Assembly (NCBI RefSeq): GCF_000699445.3
Contig: NC_067199.1
Location: forward strand, 34,332,902-34,396,901
Direction of reading: 5' to 3'
DNA from: Schistosoma haematobium
Taxonomy: Eukaryota; Platyhelminthes; Trematoda; Strigeidida; Schistosomatidae
DNA length: 64,000 nt
A model generated the notes under the pieces. That model had not been told where the DNA came from, did no database searches, and saw only the letters and a program-made list of their open reading frames with translations. Numbering within the stretch: the stretch's first letter is position 1; each line of letters opens with the position of its first letter. Positions 1 to 11,660 of the stretch are shown here, one piece after another. Made by a program: the position numbers and the translations under genes.

Positions 1-99
1 CAATGCGTGGTACTGGTACAAATGAAGAAGTTTTGATTGAAATTTTATGCACTCGAACGAATGAACAGATAAGGGAGATACGTGAAGCTTATACAAGAC
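1..99 (+). CDS. Annexin gene 1 exon: end of repeat 2 (5' cut by window edge)
   Basis: The frame from base 3 reads [15 protein letters not shown] and ends in AYTR before a gtaagt donor at 100, leaving one base of a codon. The calcium-loop glycines and the annexin helix-B signature (CTRTNEQI) are intact. The same segment occurs in locus 2 at 25138-25519. Confidence 0.88.
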
Positions 100-131
100 G
101 TAAGTAAATTCCCTTCTTTTAAAATAATATG

Positions 132-178
<47 letters not shown>

Positions 179-3100
179 TGTAGAGCCATGATGAAAAATT
201 TACTGAGAGGCGGTGGGAACCTTTATTTATTTTCTGATGATATCAGAATAACCTTTAACAATCGGAACGGATTGGATAGATTTTTCCATGATAGTTTGGG
301 AATTCTCAGCAATCAGTAATTGAAATATCAACATAATTATAATCGAAAGGTTTAGAATCTTAAACATTCATTTATAATATGACAGGAGCATTATAATGTC
401 ATATTATAAGCAATAACTGAGTTACTGTGAACTTAAGAGATTCCATATATCACGCCCTCTAGTAGAACTCTCAGCAAAATTAATCTTCAAACAGTTGATT
501 GTTTTCATTATAAAATAGAAAGGCCTTGGTCATGGCATAAAACTGAAATCTCGAAGCTAGCTTTCATGCTTATTTCATCCCAATATACTTGTAGAGTCTT
601 CTAAAATATGATGAGTTGCATTAAACTCATAAATATTAAAGATTTTGTGTATTTAAATACAAGCCCCACATATTAAACTAACATGTTTGGAAAAAGTGTC
701 TTCTGGACAAGTTAGCTTGTTATATTATTAGATTACAATGTTTAGTTTCCGAATCGTCTTTCTATGGATCGAATGAAAAAATAAAATTCATTCCAACTAT
801 GAGATTCCAGTTTGTTTGTAACAGAATAGAGGATTTTACATAATTAATATGACCTTAAATTTAGCCATGTCCCTAGATTAACTGACTTAAATTTCAACCT
901 ATAATGTCCTCTCATCAGCATATCACAATTATCTCTTGGCCTTGAATACATTTTTCTGGTTGATCTAATGTTATGTTTAATAAATGGACCCAATAAAATT
1001 CATGAATGAATTTGTGTATATATTTCGATTTGGGTTTTTTTCACTTCCTTTCCCTTCATTCAAGTAGTGAGTTAGAATGGCGTACGGAAAGTGTACATAT
1101 CGGTATCTGAAGACCGGTTAGCACAATAAGCCAAACTAATGAATGATATAGCTATATTCGACTTATTTATTTATATCTATTTATATCAAACTTCGTACAC
1201 CTACTTACTATATAAACAACTAAAGAGTTATCATTTAGCAGAAATAGTACTCATTATCTACATTTGTAACTAATTTAAGAAAATACAATAGGGGAATGAT
1301 TGAGTATTTTATACGCATCAATGAAGTAGAACAATAAATCGTTGAATAAACTAATTCTGATTACATGCAAAAATGAGACAAAATTTCAAGTGGAATAATC
1401 TTTGCTTCATGGACTAATAACCTTAAATATGAACTCCCAATATAGACGATTTCAAACAATATTATAATCTTTTATTCTAAATAGTTTACAAAGGTCGTTC
1501 CCTCGAGAAAGATTTAAAAGATGAAACATCTGGATATTTCAAACGTATCTTAGTAGCATTAGTACAAGGGGATAGAGATGAAAGTCAAAATGTTGATGAA
1601 TGTCGAGCACGTAGAGATGCAGAAGAATTATATAAAGCTGGAGAGCAAAGATGGGGAACAGATGAATCAAAGTAAGTTAATAATTTGTCCAGTAATTTAT
1701 ATGAAATATTCCCCTTACATAAATATTACTGTTTTAAAATAACTTTACACTATAATCACTTACATTATTCGTATGAAAAAAAGTTCTTATTGTCTTTCTA
1801 AAGGAAATTTTTATTCTTTTGCAGATTCATTTATTATTACTTTCGATTATTGAACCTTTGTAGTTGACATTATGAACTGACTCCAAGTGGATGAGTGATA
1901 TTAATGAAATCTCATCATATCACTAGAGTTAGGATTTTGAACTACGTTAACTTATTAGTCTAAAGCTAATGTATTCATCACGTAACCTGAAGATCTTCTG
2001 TTTAATCGCTGATGTAGTCATTGGGTCCGTAATGATAAGGAGTATCATAACCTTATTAAGCAGATATCGATTACATCCTGGTGTCTAACAAAATTCGGTC
2101 CATGATTTAAAATATTCTCAAGTTGAAAACTTTCTACAAACTCTCTATGCTAACATGAAATTCTTAGTCATATTGATCATGACTGACTGGTGCGTATAGG
2201 CATACTCTTTCACGTCATATATGTAATAGGTCACTTCATATTTTTAAGTGCTTCACCTGCTCACATACGATATTTATGTCAATATATGTCATGAATATTG
2301 ATACCCAATTCTTGAACTCTGAATATCTTTTTTTTCTTGCTTTTATTGAATCATCGTTAACATTGTAACATAATATTAAATATTCTTTCTGAAAACGTAC
2401 TGGCGATCAGAGACATTATCTTACTGAAGTTCTACCTGACTTTAGATATTAGGGTTACTCATTATTCATCACTTTTAATGTATTATTCTCATTATTGAAA
2501 GTCAAATTGTTAACTATCGTAGATTCTCAATGCTGAGGAGTCCTACAGTAGGACGAAACAGCCGTCCAGTGCTTCCAGGTTTTCAACGGTGGTCTAACAT
2601 CAACCGGTTCATCATCTCAATCAAAAATTTAATTAACTCCACAACCTCATACTGATATTTCCTTTTAATATGTCAATATTTTTTTTGTTATAGATATATT
2701 GAATTATGAATACAAAGTGTATTCATAATTGTCGTTTTGGTTTGTCAGTCACAGTTTAATTTTTAATGTGGTCGACATGTTACAAAAATTAAATTTCTTG
2801 CTGGAAATTTGTAAAAATAATGAGAATAATAAGCAAAGATGGATATTGTGTAGCGGTGGAACCCATGACACCTACTCTGAATGTATCCGAACCAATAATC
2901 GATGTAAACCACTCAGATATTTTTAGATAGACAGATACACAATGAAAAAGGGTTGTGTATTTGAGTTGTGAATGAGTACCGTCAGTGTTTCCTAAAACGG
3001 ATTGAAACCGTTTTCCTGAATTTTTTTTAGCTACCACTAGTTCTCCAACAAATATCCTTTTTTTTCTATTAAAATAATCAACAAACTGTACAATAACGTT

Positions 3101-6100
3101 GAATTGATATAAAGTGGAACAATTTCCAGAATCCACTGAAAACACTTTTTTCTGTCGTACGAGTATAGCTGATGACTTTTAAACAAAGTCTGAAAGTAGC
3201 TCAGTAAAGATGTCAACAACTCGTTCAGAAGAACCTGTGATTAGATATCACTAGTGTACATGATTCGGTGGACATATTTTCTATGAAGACCTTCGGTGTA
3301 GTGAATGTGAACACAATTGGGTGACAACCAAATGTATTAAATACAACTTTTTGGTAAAATCTGAGAACAATGCAGTAAATACTTAATTTGCAAAATATCC
3401 ATCAATTGTCTCAGACTTTATTGTTCCTTCGTTTCGATATCAACCATTCTCTGTTTTAATTTTCCTCTCTTTGATTTTCACAACCTCCTGCCGCCAGCTA
3501 TTCCACTCTCGATTGACGACACATACTGCTTATATCTGTCGACATTAGTAACACACACCACAACGGTATTGATTCTATATATTCATTCGATTCTCTTTTC
3601 CAATAGGATAAAACAATGAAGTAGATACTTTATTAAAACTTTGAAATATTGAACTAAGTATGAAATAATGAGAAGATGGATAGTGGCGAGCAGTGGAATC
3701 AAGGATGCGCGTTACGTCATATTTTGGACTCGTCAGCCGGACATACCTGCATTTCAGAGTTGATGTTCATTCCGGGACTCGAAACCTGTACCGTTCGCTT
3801 CAAACGCCACTGCGTTCTGCACTTACCTACTAAGTCATGACAGCCACCTGCTTGTTTATAGAAAACCGAAATCTGTTGGGTAATAGCAGGATTCTAAATG
3901 TGAATAAGGACAATCGAATATAATAGTAGATAAACTTGAATGTCAGACAATTTGTATTTACGTGTTAATTGCTTGAATTCCAACTGTTTTCATTACAACT
4001 GCCATAACCATTCACTATTCGATTGAATAATTATAAAAATGGTAGAATTACCGTTTGATTTGATTTCAGACTTATTGACTAATAAACGTATATACTGATT
4101 TTCTACAAGATCTAATTGAATATTTCTTATCTCTACAGATTTATTCAAATCATCTGTCATCGATCTTATGCTCACTTACGTTCAGTTTTTCAGCACTATT
4201 CAACACTTGGTAGAAGAGATATTGAAAGCGCTTTAAAATCGGAAATGAGTGGAGATTTACTTCGAGCTATGCTTACTGTTGGTAAGTTTCACTTCGGACC
4301 TGTTCATACATAACCTTTGTCATTTATTCTTCGGTTTTGATCTAATTTTTTACTTATGTACTGATATCTATTATCGACTATGTGAAATCTGTTTAAATAA
4401 ACATTAGATTTATGAAAAGGTTATCCAGTGAAACTTAGTCATCTAACCGAATTCAATCCGTAATGGCGAGACTATGATTTATGGACAAACCAATCAGATT
4501 TATGATAGCAAATCTTAGATTTTGGTGCAAGATTCATCCACTCATTTGGCTAAATACCATTTCGGGATTATAGTTGATGTCAGTTCGTGATGGAAACATC
4601 GAATATAATTTCTAACCCTAACGTCCAACTGCAAATCTTAATCCTAGTTGGTCGCACTAATTTATAACCCTCATTTAACCCTAGTGAGTAGATGGACATT
4701 TTTAAGGTCATTTTAGCATTGCTCAAAGGTCGTCTATAAATTATAGTCTCACCAATTAGAGTTTTGAGTAGAATAATTTCTAACTCATCGACCGAAGCCT
4801 TAAATGTTAATTTTGATTATAGCCGAAATATATGAACAGAATATTTTATTTATTTTATCTTGTCGGGATACAACGACATCCTAAAGTGTTTGATTGTTCA
4901 GTGGACTTAACATTTTGGATATTAGTCAATATTTTACCAAAAAACGTTAATGTAAATGGAAAACTAATTAGTAAACGGAATACATCCATTAAGACATTAA
5001 ATAAGAGAGATTGGTTCAGCGAATAGTTCTCTTTTCGGCGAATTCACCCTTAAAGCTGTATAATTGCATATGTATAAACTTATTTTTCAGGATGATAATA
5101 ATTACAATAATAATGATAATAAACTTCTGTTAAACATGGTGACAGTGAGCTAAAATAAACAAAGGTATTAAAAATTTTCTTAAACAGGGAAACTTATAAT
5201 CGTTTGAAGGCAAAGATGGATAGCGGCTAGCAGTGGAATACAGGACGCGCGTTTCGTACTGTTTGAGACGGTACTGGGTTCGAGTCCCAGAGTGAACATC
5301 ATCATCCAACTGACAAGTCCCAAACAGAACGAAATGCGCGTTCTTGATTCCACTGCTAGCCACTATCCATCTTTGCTTATAACGCTTGTGACTCAAGGCA
5401 ATATTGAGGCAGTCCTCACAGGATGCCCATATGCCAACAAGAGACTGATCCATTACAGTCCTAAATAACCATGTAAAGATACAAGTAAACAACAAGTGAA
5501 GTTAGCAATCGTTTGATTGGTACTGGCTCAAATATTCATCAAAAGATAGATAGTTAAATTAACATTGGAAAAGTATGGCTCAGTATGATAATATAAAATG
5601 ATGAAATTGAGATTAAATGTAGTCAGGAAGGCCATAGAAACAGGAATAAAGCAGTTAGGAGTAGAAGGTTTAAGGCGATGGATGGGAAAGCAGATGACTA
5701 TAAAGGAAGAAGAGTATGAAGAAAGAAAAAAAATTATAAGACAATAAGAATATAATAGAAGAAGACCCTTTACCAATCTCTTTTGGACAAACAATTATAG
5801 TTTTACCAGATGTATGGCTATTGCTTCGGCAATGCTAAGAAGATGCGATATAATTGTCGTTGGAAGACTTCTACTTACTTTGTAGATAACTTGAAACACA
5901 GAGTCCGTCTTCATTGAGTAACTTGTGTTCATAATTAATTGTTTCAAAATGAATTTAAACTGATTTCTTTTAATTCTTATTGCAGTGAAATGTGTTATAA
6001 ATAAACAGAAATATTTTGCTGAGAGATTAAAAGCTTCCATGAAAGGTGCTGGAACAGCTGATTCAACATTGATACGTATAGTTGTTGGACGTTCTGGTAT

Positions 6101-9100
6101 TGATATGGGTCGTATTAAAAAAGAATTTATTAGTTTAACAGGAAAAAGTCTTGAGTCATGGATAGCTGTAAGTTTGAATAATCAACTAGATAAAGCATGA
6201 TCATTTATACTTATGAATACTTATTAAATAACTTGTTGGAAATTCCTTTTCTTCTATAAGATTTTATATGGTGGAGAAGATTTGTAGCTCAGGTGGATGA
6301 TTTTGATGGAGTTTTGTTCTCTGAGCTTGATGGTTTGGTCGTGGAGCTCTCATCTTTCTTCTGAAACTAACAAACGGATCATTCTACCATACATAAAAGG
6401 CATATCCGAAACTACAACGAGATTGTTGAAACCTTTCGGAATAGGTGTTGCACACAAACCAACAAAATCGCTACAATCTATTCTATGCAAACCAAAAGAT
6501 GAAATGATAAAATAACAAAAACCGAACATAATCTACAAAATAAATTGTTCCAACTGCGAGAAACACTACGTCGGACAAAGCGGATGCCCTCTTCATTTCG
6601 CCTACATGAACATCAATTAGTGGTCAAACTCCATGACATATCCTCACCTATATCAATGCACGTGTAAAACAGTTTACACATATTAGATCGGAAAAATTTG
6701 GAAATCGTTGATAGAGGCAATTCTGAAAATACCAGAGAATTCTTACAAACTTGGCACTCAAATCAACCAACAACCGACAAACAGATTGAAATGTATGTAA
6801 TTTATCAACCAGTTAGAAAATTCATGGATAAATATAGGACCAAGATTCAAACCATTGTGAGATACAACCAAAACAAAGAAGTAAACTATGAGAGGTTAAA
6901 TGTCAACAAGAACCATTCAACAGCGAGGTCTACAGGAAAAGCTGTGAGCTAAATGTGGATAAATTCGAACATTTCACTTCTACTTGAAGTCCGTTCTGAT
7001 TATTTCATTCAGAAGAACGACGAAAGCTCCACGACTAAGCCATCCAGCTGAGAGGATAAAACTCCATCAAGATATTAGGTATTTACGAAACATTAATATG
7101 AATTGAATAAATATTTCTTGCATTATGATCCATTCAAGTGAGGATAGTTTGTCACTGAAGAATAGCAATCGTAGCAAAATATTATGAATCTGTTTAATTA
7201 TTGGTTCTTTTCCAGCCTTTTTTAAAAATTAGAAACGATGATAATTATAAGTAGAAACAAAACCATTCTACGCATTTTATGTTGCATTTACAGGAAAATC
7301 TTAATAAAGGCTACGGTTGACTTAAATCTAAACTATTAAACAATAAACAATAATAAAACATTTTGGGTATAAGTGATTTATCCATAAATTGCATTTCACA
7401 GTATCATGAATTGATTGAATGCCAGTTCTGAGGTATGAAGGTTTAGTACTTACCTCAAGAATGAATGACCTTGAATCCGATCCTTGATTCGGTCAGACGT
7501 GATTATTGTTGTAACGTCTCATGCTAGGATGAAATAGCTATCCAGTGCTTCCTGGTTTCTAATGATTGTCGAACTAAGTTCAATTAGTTATGCAAAACTA
7601 CAAAAAATCCTAAAACAATTATAAAAATTATTCGTCCAGTCGATTATTAATAGATTACTTATGAATATTTAGTTGAGAAAACTAACCATATGCTTACTAG
7701 TGGTTAGCTTCATGAGTGAATTATCGGAGTTCTAGTGAGAGGCCGTGGCCAATGGAGCTAATCTGTGTCGGGTAAAGACAGGTATCTACCTGAGTACAAT
7801 GGAAGATGGTTGCGCAATTTCGAGGATTTGTTCAGGTTAAACATTAATGCCGTTTGATACCGACTCAGTGGTCTAGAGGTTAAGCGTTCGCGCTCAAGAT
7901 CCCCACAATAGGACGAAACGGCCGTCTAGTGATTCCAGGTTTTCCATGGTGGTCTACCTTCAACTGACTCATGAATTCAACTATAAAATAAATGTATCAA
8001 TAATTATTTATCTGACTAATTAATTAATCAAGTAATCCGGGATCAACAACACTGAACTTTAAAAAAAATTAAATGTTAAAAATAAGAAATTAGTAATGGT
8101 AACCAGGCCCGTGAATGAATCACATGATTTAAACGATTTAGCTACTCTTATTTCTCTCTCTCTCTCTCTCTCTCTGCAAATTTACGCACAATGTGAAGTG
8201 TTTACCTAGTTAAGTGTTCAAATTATTATTATTCTACATAATTTTAAAATATTTATTGGCATAAAGTAACACAAATTATGCTTCGCAGTTTGATTTTTTT
8301 TCATCTCCTATGTTATCAGCATAGTGACAAGAGGAAAAAGTAAACGCAGGTAAAAAATAATAATAATGTCAACTTTGGTGAAATTACTAATTGGGAACTA
8401 GAATAAGGATAATACAATAACATGCTTAATATTAGGCTAAAATTAAAGCGTAGGGGTATCTTTCATCAACTTTAATATATATCATCAAAAGTATTCAAAC
8501 TTAGATTATGATTAAATTCACTAGGCATTGTTTACTTGAATCTTCCCATTGTTATTTAGGACTGTAATTGATCAGTCTCTTGTTGGTATCTGTACATCCT
8601 GTGTGGACTACCTCGATATTGCCTTAAGCTTTATAAGCAAAGATGGATAGTGGCTAGCAACGAAATCTATGACGTGCGTTCCGACCTATTTGGGACTCGT
8701 CAGTTGGATGTACCTGCATTTCAGAGTTGATGAATTTAAACTTTTCCCCATTGAACAAGCAAGTGGCCATCAGGGCACAGTAGCATAGTAGATAACGCGA
8801 TGGCGACTGAAACGAACTGTACTGGGTTCCAAGGTACATACATACAGTTGAAGAGTCCCAAATAGGACGAAAAGTGCATCCTGGATTCCACTACCAGCCA
8901 CTCTCCATCTTTGTAGATTATGATTGTCTCTCAACCAATAACCGGTAAACATGTACTGGTAATCGGTAACATGATATCTTGAATGACTCATTTATGACAC
9001 TTTTGATCGTGATATTACATGATGCTTCATAACTGGTCATACATCTTATTGACAAGTGTGAATTACAGGGTTAAGCTTAAGTCAAGTAGGGTTATTATGT

Positions 9101-10798
9101 TGATCGCCTTTAATTAATTAACACCGATGAATAGTCTATATTAAATATTGCCTAGTTGAAATACTTCAATGTCTTAAATCTAACAAGTTTATCTTTTGAT
9201 AAATTTTTGCAAATATATATTATTTTATTATCTATGGGTATATGTAATCAATCCAACGAATACATAAATTGAGTCCATAAAAACGTCATTTTATATAATT
9301 TAGGAAATATCAATGTTGTTCCCACTAAAGTGCTCACCTTTTTTAACAGTAAATTTATCCCATGTGGAAGTCTTAATGAGTTAAGTAATTCAACAGTCCT
9401 ATGGTCTGTTTGCATTTTATCATCTCCATGTATTCTCAGCGCTTTTACCGCATAAATACTTTGTATTTCTAGAAAAAAAATTATAGAGGTCTACATGTAC
9501 CGAGTATAGGGAGTGATTTTGCTTGATGTCCAAATTAAAAGTGTACACATAATATTGTAACGAAAGATATAACAAAAATAACTCATTATGTATTACCAAT
9601 TAGATATATGAGAATTTAATGACCCTAAATCTGACTCCAATATGATCGTATGCTTCTTGTTATTGAAATATACATGTCGCCTATCCTCGTATATAATCAT
9701 CGACTTAAAGCATGTTAGTGAACAACGGAATTAAATAAGTCAAATACGAGAATGAATTTCAAATTCGTATATTTCATACATTCGTTGATTCAGACAATAG
9801 ATTGGAGAAGCGAAGAGAAGAGAGCGAATCAAAAATGATGCGCAGTGGAAAAAGTGTGTGCGAGCCAACTCGATTTAATCAAACGTTAATCGATATTTAT
9901 AGCCGAACAAAAATAAGTTACAAATATGTGATGAATGGGATAACAAATGCACACAAACGCTCATATAAAAACAGTCAAGGTTGATAAGCAAATAATTGAC
10001 ATGGTCGAAATGTGACTCAATAATAATAAAAAAAATGAATTGGCTTGTCCGGAAGCTAGAATAAGCTATGTGAGCTTAGCAATAGTAATCAACACTACAA
10101 GAACATTGCTTATTTTCTGCAAAATATACAGGTCACCAATATCTGACTGATTAAAAATAATTGACTGTTCAAATCCTTGTACAATTGACCTTTGTCTGAA
10201 TTATAATTGAACATTTTAACAGCTCACTTTAAATGCTGTATACATAGTAAATCAGATCCAAAATATCACAGATTGAAATCATGGGTCAGTTGAAGCTAGA
10301 CCACCACTGAAAACCTGTAAGCACTGGACGGCCGTTCCGTCCTATTATGGGGCTCCTCGGCAGTGCGCATCCACGATCCCGCACCCCGCGGGACTCGAAC
10401 CCAGGCCCAACTGATTTCGCGCGCGAACACTTAACGATTAATCCATTGAGCCGGCATCCAACGGTGTTAATGTCTAACTTCAATCAATCCACGAAGTTGC
10501 GCCACCGTATACCATTGTCTTCAGTGAGTTACTATCTCATAACAGACCTTGTTGAACTCCACTGGTAACGGCTTCCCACTAGAACTCCAAGAGTATCTCT
10601 TGAAGTCAGTCACTAGTGAGCAGATGATAATTATCCGAAGGGGTTTTGTGGAGAGTTTTAGAAATTTCAAAGATTGAAATCATGAGTCAGTTGAAGCTAG
10701 ACCACCATTGAAACAATATTTTCTTGTGTATATTTTAATTTCAGGATGATACCAGTGGAGATTATCGACGTATATTATTAAAACTTGTTAGTGAATAA
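1..10798 (+). CDS. Annexin gene 1, 5' part outside window (exons 1-99, 1485-1671, 4139-4281, 5986-6167, 10745-10798)
   Basis: Annexins are cytosolic proteins that bind acidic phospholipids in a calcium-dependent way; in schistosomes some are tegument membrane proteins. Five exons join in phase across GT/AG introns and give the end of repeat 2, all of repeats 3 and 4, and a stop at 10796-10798. Type II calcium-site signatures are visible: MRGTGT in repeat 2 with its acidic cap in the KDETSG stretch of the next exon, and KGAGT in repeat 4 capped by DDTSGDY in the last exon. Repeat 3 has RWGTDE in place of GxGT. The C-terminus, [10 protein letters not shown], is of normal family form. No frameshift or stop is seen, so this is likely functional. 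The N-terminus and repeat 1 lie left of the window. The introns are full of SINE, Penelope and other repeat copies. Confidence 0.9.
100..1484 (+). other. Intron with a TA microsatellite
   Basis: AT-rich sequence between two annexin exons. Apart from the TA tract at 133-175, I see no coding or recognisable mobile sequence. Confidence 0.7.
133..175. repeat. (TA)n microsatellite
   Basis: About 21 uninterrupted TA units, 34 bp after the splice donor. Confidence 0.95.
1485..1671 (+). CDS. Annexin gene 1 exon: repeat 2/3 linker and start of repeat 3
   Basis: 187 bp. It follows an ATAG acceptor and ends at a gtaagt donor. It reads [21 protein letters not shown], then the start of repeat 3 ending RWGTDES. 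It completes the calcium cap of repeat 2. Its length is the reference for the frameshifted copies at 29479-29666 (188 bp) and 35805-35990 (186 bp). Confidence 0.9.
2517..2625 (+). mobile_element. Hammerhead SINE, family A, 3' fragment
   Basis: The fragment holds the ribozyme module and the downstream body (gtgcttccaggtttt, then a stretch like gtggtctagcttcaa). The same body recurs near 7.5, 7.9, 10.3, 16.2, 19.9, 22.0, 23.5, 24.4, 26.6 and 27.0 kb on both strands, which marks a dispersed SINE family. Confidence 0.75.
2527..2572 (+). ncRNA. Hammerhead ribozyme motif (family A)
   Basis: The core CTGAGGA is at 2533-2539. Stem II is GTCC/GGAC around a 7-nt loop (2540-2554), then GAAA at 2555-2558, a very short stem III, and the cleavage-site C at 2566. 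Stem I (TCAATG with CAGTGC) has two mismatches; other family members have GCACTG with CAGTGC. All core nucleotides are conserved, but self-cleavage may be weak. Confidence 0.7.
3305..3563 (+). repeat. Dispersed repeat R3, copy 1
   Basis: About 260 bp ending in cacacaccacaa, with internal marks gtaaatacttaatttgcaaa and a gtcgacatt segment. Six more copies lie at 15.6, 17.8, 27.6, 31.3, 48.4 (minus) and 63.9 kb (minus). No coding frame or pol III boxes are seen, so the family type is unknown. Confidence 0.75.
3668..3862 (-). mobile_element. SM-alpha-like SINE (family B), copy 1
   Basis: Reverse orientation: a box-B-like gtttcgagtcccgga, a hammerhead region (3698-3742), then the diagnostic tail ccactgctcgccactatcca. 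The ribozyme keeps CTGACGA but has GTAA in place of GAAA, so it is probably inactive. Confidence 0.72.
4139..4281 (+). CDS. Annexin gene 1 exon: repeat 3
   Basis: Acceptor CTACAG, donor gtaagt. It reads [20 protein letters not shown], then [21 protein letters not shown]. The acidic residue of SEMSGDL is where the repeat 3 calcium cap would lie. The matching exon in locus 2 is four codons shorter. Confidence 0.9.
4282..5985 (+). other. Intron
   Basis: The only recognised element is the composite SM-alpha-like SINE at 5208-5500. Two tracts (about 4455-4510 and 4735-4760) resemble a segment at 20377-20420 (tttatggacgagccaatcag), so they are probably old repeats. Confidence 0.6.
5208..5500 (+). 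mobile_element. SM-alpha-like SINE (family B), inverted composite
   Basis: A minus-strand ribozyme fragment (5208-5266) abuts a nearly full plus-strand unit starting at a box B (ggttcgagtccc, near 5277). The plus hammerhead region at 5303-5350 has CTGACAA where CTGANGA is required, so it is decayed. The unit ends in gtaaacaacaagtgaa, the common tail. Confidence 0.72.
5986..6167 (+). CDS. Annexin gene 1 exon: repeat 4
   Basis: 182 bp between a TTGCAG acceptor and a gtaagt donor. It reads [21 protein letters not shown] (calcium loop), then [22 protein letters not shown]. The frame stays open past the donor to 6200, but the terminal exon at 10745 supplies the expected annexin ending, so the splice is preferred. 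Confidence 0.9.
6293..7078 (+). mobile_element. Penelope-like element remnant with inverted terminal repeats
   Basis: The frame from about 6370 reads [21 protein letters not shown] and [20 protein letters not shown], the segment after the RT in Penelope-like elements. After a stop it reads [19 protein letters not shown], a GIY-YIG endonuclease N-terminal motif (here HYVG). The rest is frameshifted to about 6960. The ends (6296-6366 and 7012-7078) are imperfect inverted repeats of about 65 bp, sharing gatggagttttatcctctca-type sequence. The right end carries a hammerhead-like cagaagaacgacgaaag module. It is a dead fragment. Confidence 0.75.
7494..7592 (+). mobile_element. Hammerhead SINE, family A, fragment
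   Basis: Only the 3' half is recognisable: aggatgaaatagctatccagt followed by gcttcctggttt. The CTGANGA half of the ribozyme is missing. Confidence 0.6.
7688..7985 (+). mobile_element. Hammerhead SINE, family A, near full length
   Basis: It starts with the family head (tgcttactagtggttagctt), then a tRNA-like box A (ctcagtggtctagaggttaa near 7866), and ends with aggacgaaacggccgtc and the tail. The box B and CTGANGA segment are deleted, so the ribozyme is incomplete. Confidence 0.75.
8152..8175. repeat. (TC)n microsatellite
   Basis: About 12 TC units in intronic sequence. Confidence 0.95.
8519..8920. mobile_element. SM-alpha-like SINEs (family B), head-to-head pair
   Basis: A minus unit (8519-8740) faces a plus unit (8741-8920). 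The minus ribozyme (8665-8709) keeps CTGACGA but has GGAA for GAAA. The plus one (8842-8888) keeps stem II GTCC/GGAC, GAAA and the stem I 3' strand, but has TTGAAGA for CTGANGA. Both are probably inactive. Confidence 0.72.
10279..10716 (-). mobile_element. Hammerhead SINE, family A, full unit plus partial second unit
   Basis: In reverse orientation the sequence runs from the family head (10625) through box A and box B (gggttcgagtcccgcgg) and the ribozyme (10321-10366) to the tail (10279). A second tail lies at 10643-10716, upstream in element orientation, joined through the usual linker, which implies a head-to-tail dimer. The ribozyme has CCGAGGA and GGAA substitutions, although stem I GCACTG/CAGTGC is perfect. 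Confidence 0.8.
10745..10798 (+). CDS. Annexin gene 1 terminal exon
   Basis: The TTTCAG acceptor is followed by [17 protein letters not shown] and TAA. The DDTSGD stretch is the acidic cap of the repeat 4 type II calcium site. Phase 0 matches the end of the preceding exon. Confidence 0.92.
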   Translation, partial: DDTSGDYRRILLKLVSE

Positions 10799-10878
10799 GA
10801 AGAAGACGAAGAAAAAAAAGTAAATGGCAAAAGAAAATCGACCACAATTCAATTATATTTAACAATATTAGATTAATC

Positions 10879-10884
10879 AATAAA
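10879..10884 (+). promoter_or_regulatory. Candidate polyadenylation signal of annexin gene 1
   Basis: A canonical AATAAA lies 81 bp after the stop codon, in AT-rich 3' UTR-like sequence. It is the first such hexamer after the stop. Confidence 0.55.
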
Positions 10885-11123
10885 ACACAAACTTTAGAAC
10901 AACATATCATTTGAAGTGATCATTTATTATTTGATTGATATTTCTTTATTTGTCTCAACTTTTATTCTCTATACAGTTTTTTTTATTGTGAATGATTTTC
11001 AAAGATTATTACTTTCTTGCTTTCTTTTTTTATTTTTTTCATTCTTATTATTAATGAAACGAAAGAAAATTCCATACTATTACTACTATTATTATCACTA
11101 CTACTACTTATTTTTTTTTTTTT

Positions 11124-11231
11124 GGTTGGCGTTTATTGGCGAGTTAGTTTTCTACGGTATGGGGTTGCGAACCCTCCTACTTTATCCAAGTTTGGGACAG
11201 GCAATAGCCCTAGCTGGGTTCCAGGCGGAGT
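11124..11231 (-). mobile_element. RTE LINE 5'-end fragment
   Basis: About 105 bp matching the 5' end of the RTE copy at 47260-47370 (gcgagttag, ttctacggtatggggtt, caggcggagtt). No other part of the element is present. It is followed by an ATT microsatellite. Confidence 0.6.
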
Positions 11232-11234
11232 TAC

Positions 11235-11260
11235 TATTATTATTATTATTATTATTATTT
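11235..11260. repeat. (ATT)n microsatellite
   Basis: About nine ATT units directly beside the RTE 5' fragment. Confidence 0.9.
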
Positions 11261-11477
11261 AATTAAACATTGTGATTTTTATTTTTTTATTGTGAACAAT
11301 TGAACATTATCTTAGTGATTATTTTTTTTAAAAAATGATTTATTATGAAACAAATTATCTCACTTTGTGAATGAAAAACGTTTTAACACAATAAAAATCT
11401 GTTTGATTTCATTCGAAATCAAGTAACTATTTTTTTAATGATCATCATTTCATGTATTAAAATGATGTTGTTAGGTT

Positions 11478-11660
11478 CGTTAAGCTTGAATGCTACTACC
11501 GATTCGGCTTATTCGGAACGGAACAGAACGAAGGATCAGGATTCAAAGACTCGATAGGCTATTCTGGTCCGTTGTCTCCGACTCAGTTAACTTGATAAAG
11601 AAGTCTTGGTAAGACGTAGAAGTGTATTCTACAAGCAACCAGTAGATACCAGGTCAATCA
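11478..11660 (+). repeat. 183-bp direct repeat, left copy
   Basis: It matches 12879-13061 almost exactly, including tactaccgattcggcttatt and aggtcaatca at the end. The reading frame 11606-11851 begins inside it and has no recognisable product. Confidence 0.9.

Larger units (their letters stand above)
1672..4138 (+). other. Intron carrying SINE and dispersed-repeat copies
   Basis: It contains a hammerhead SINE fragment (2517-2625), a faint SM-alpha-like relic near 2805-2910 on the minus strand, an uncharacterised dispersed repeat (3305-3563) and an SM-alpha-like SINE (3668-3862). The rest shows nothing recognisable. Confidence 0.65.
6168..10744 (+). other. Large last intron of annexin gene 1
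   Basis: It holds a Penelope-like remnant, family A SINEs at 7494-7592, 7688-7985 and 10279-10716, a TC microsatellite and a family B composite. Between about 8930 and 10270 I see nothing identifiable. Confidence 0.65.

Noticed and set aside
4612..4700. Telomere-like ctaaccctaacg and ataaccctc motifs
   Set aside because: Only isolated imperfect units in intron sequence, with no tandem array.
6168..6200. Alternative annexin C-terminus by intron read-through
   Set aside because: It gives [10 protein letters not shown], unlike annexin endings, while the exon at 10745 supplies the conserved DDTSGDY end in phase.
10286..10568. Overlapping short reading frames on both strands
   Set aside because: They lie inside a family A SINE and its tRNA-like head.
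10916..11266. 116-codon Tyr/Leu-rich frame after annexin gene 1
   Set aside because: Composition reflects T-rich 3' flank, an RTE fragment and an ATT microsatellite.
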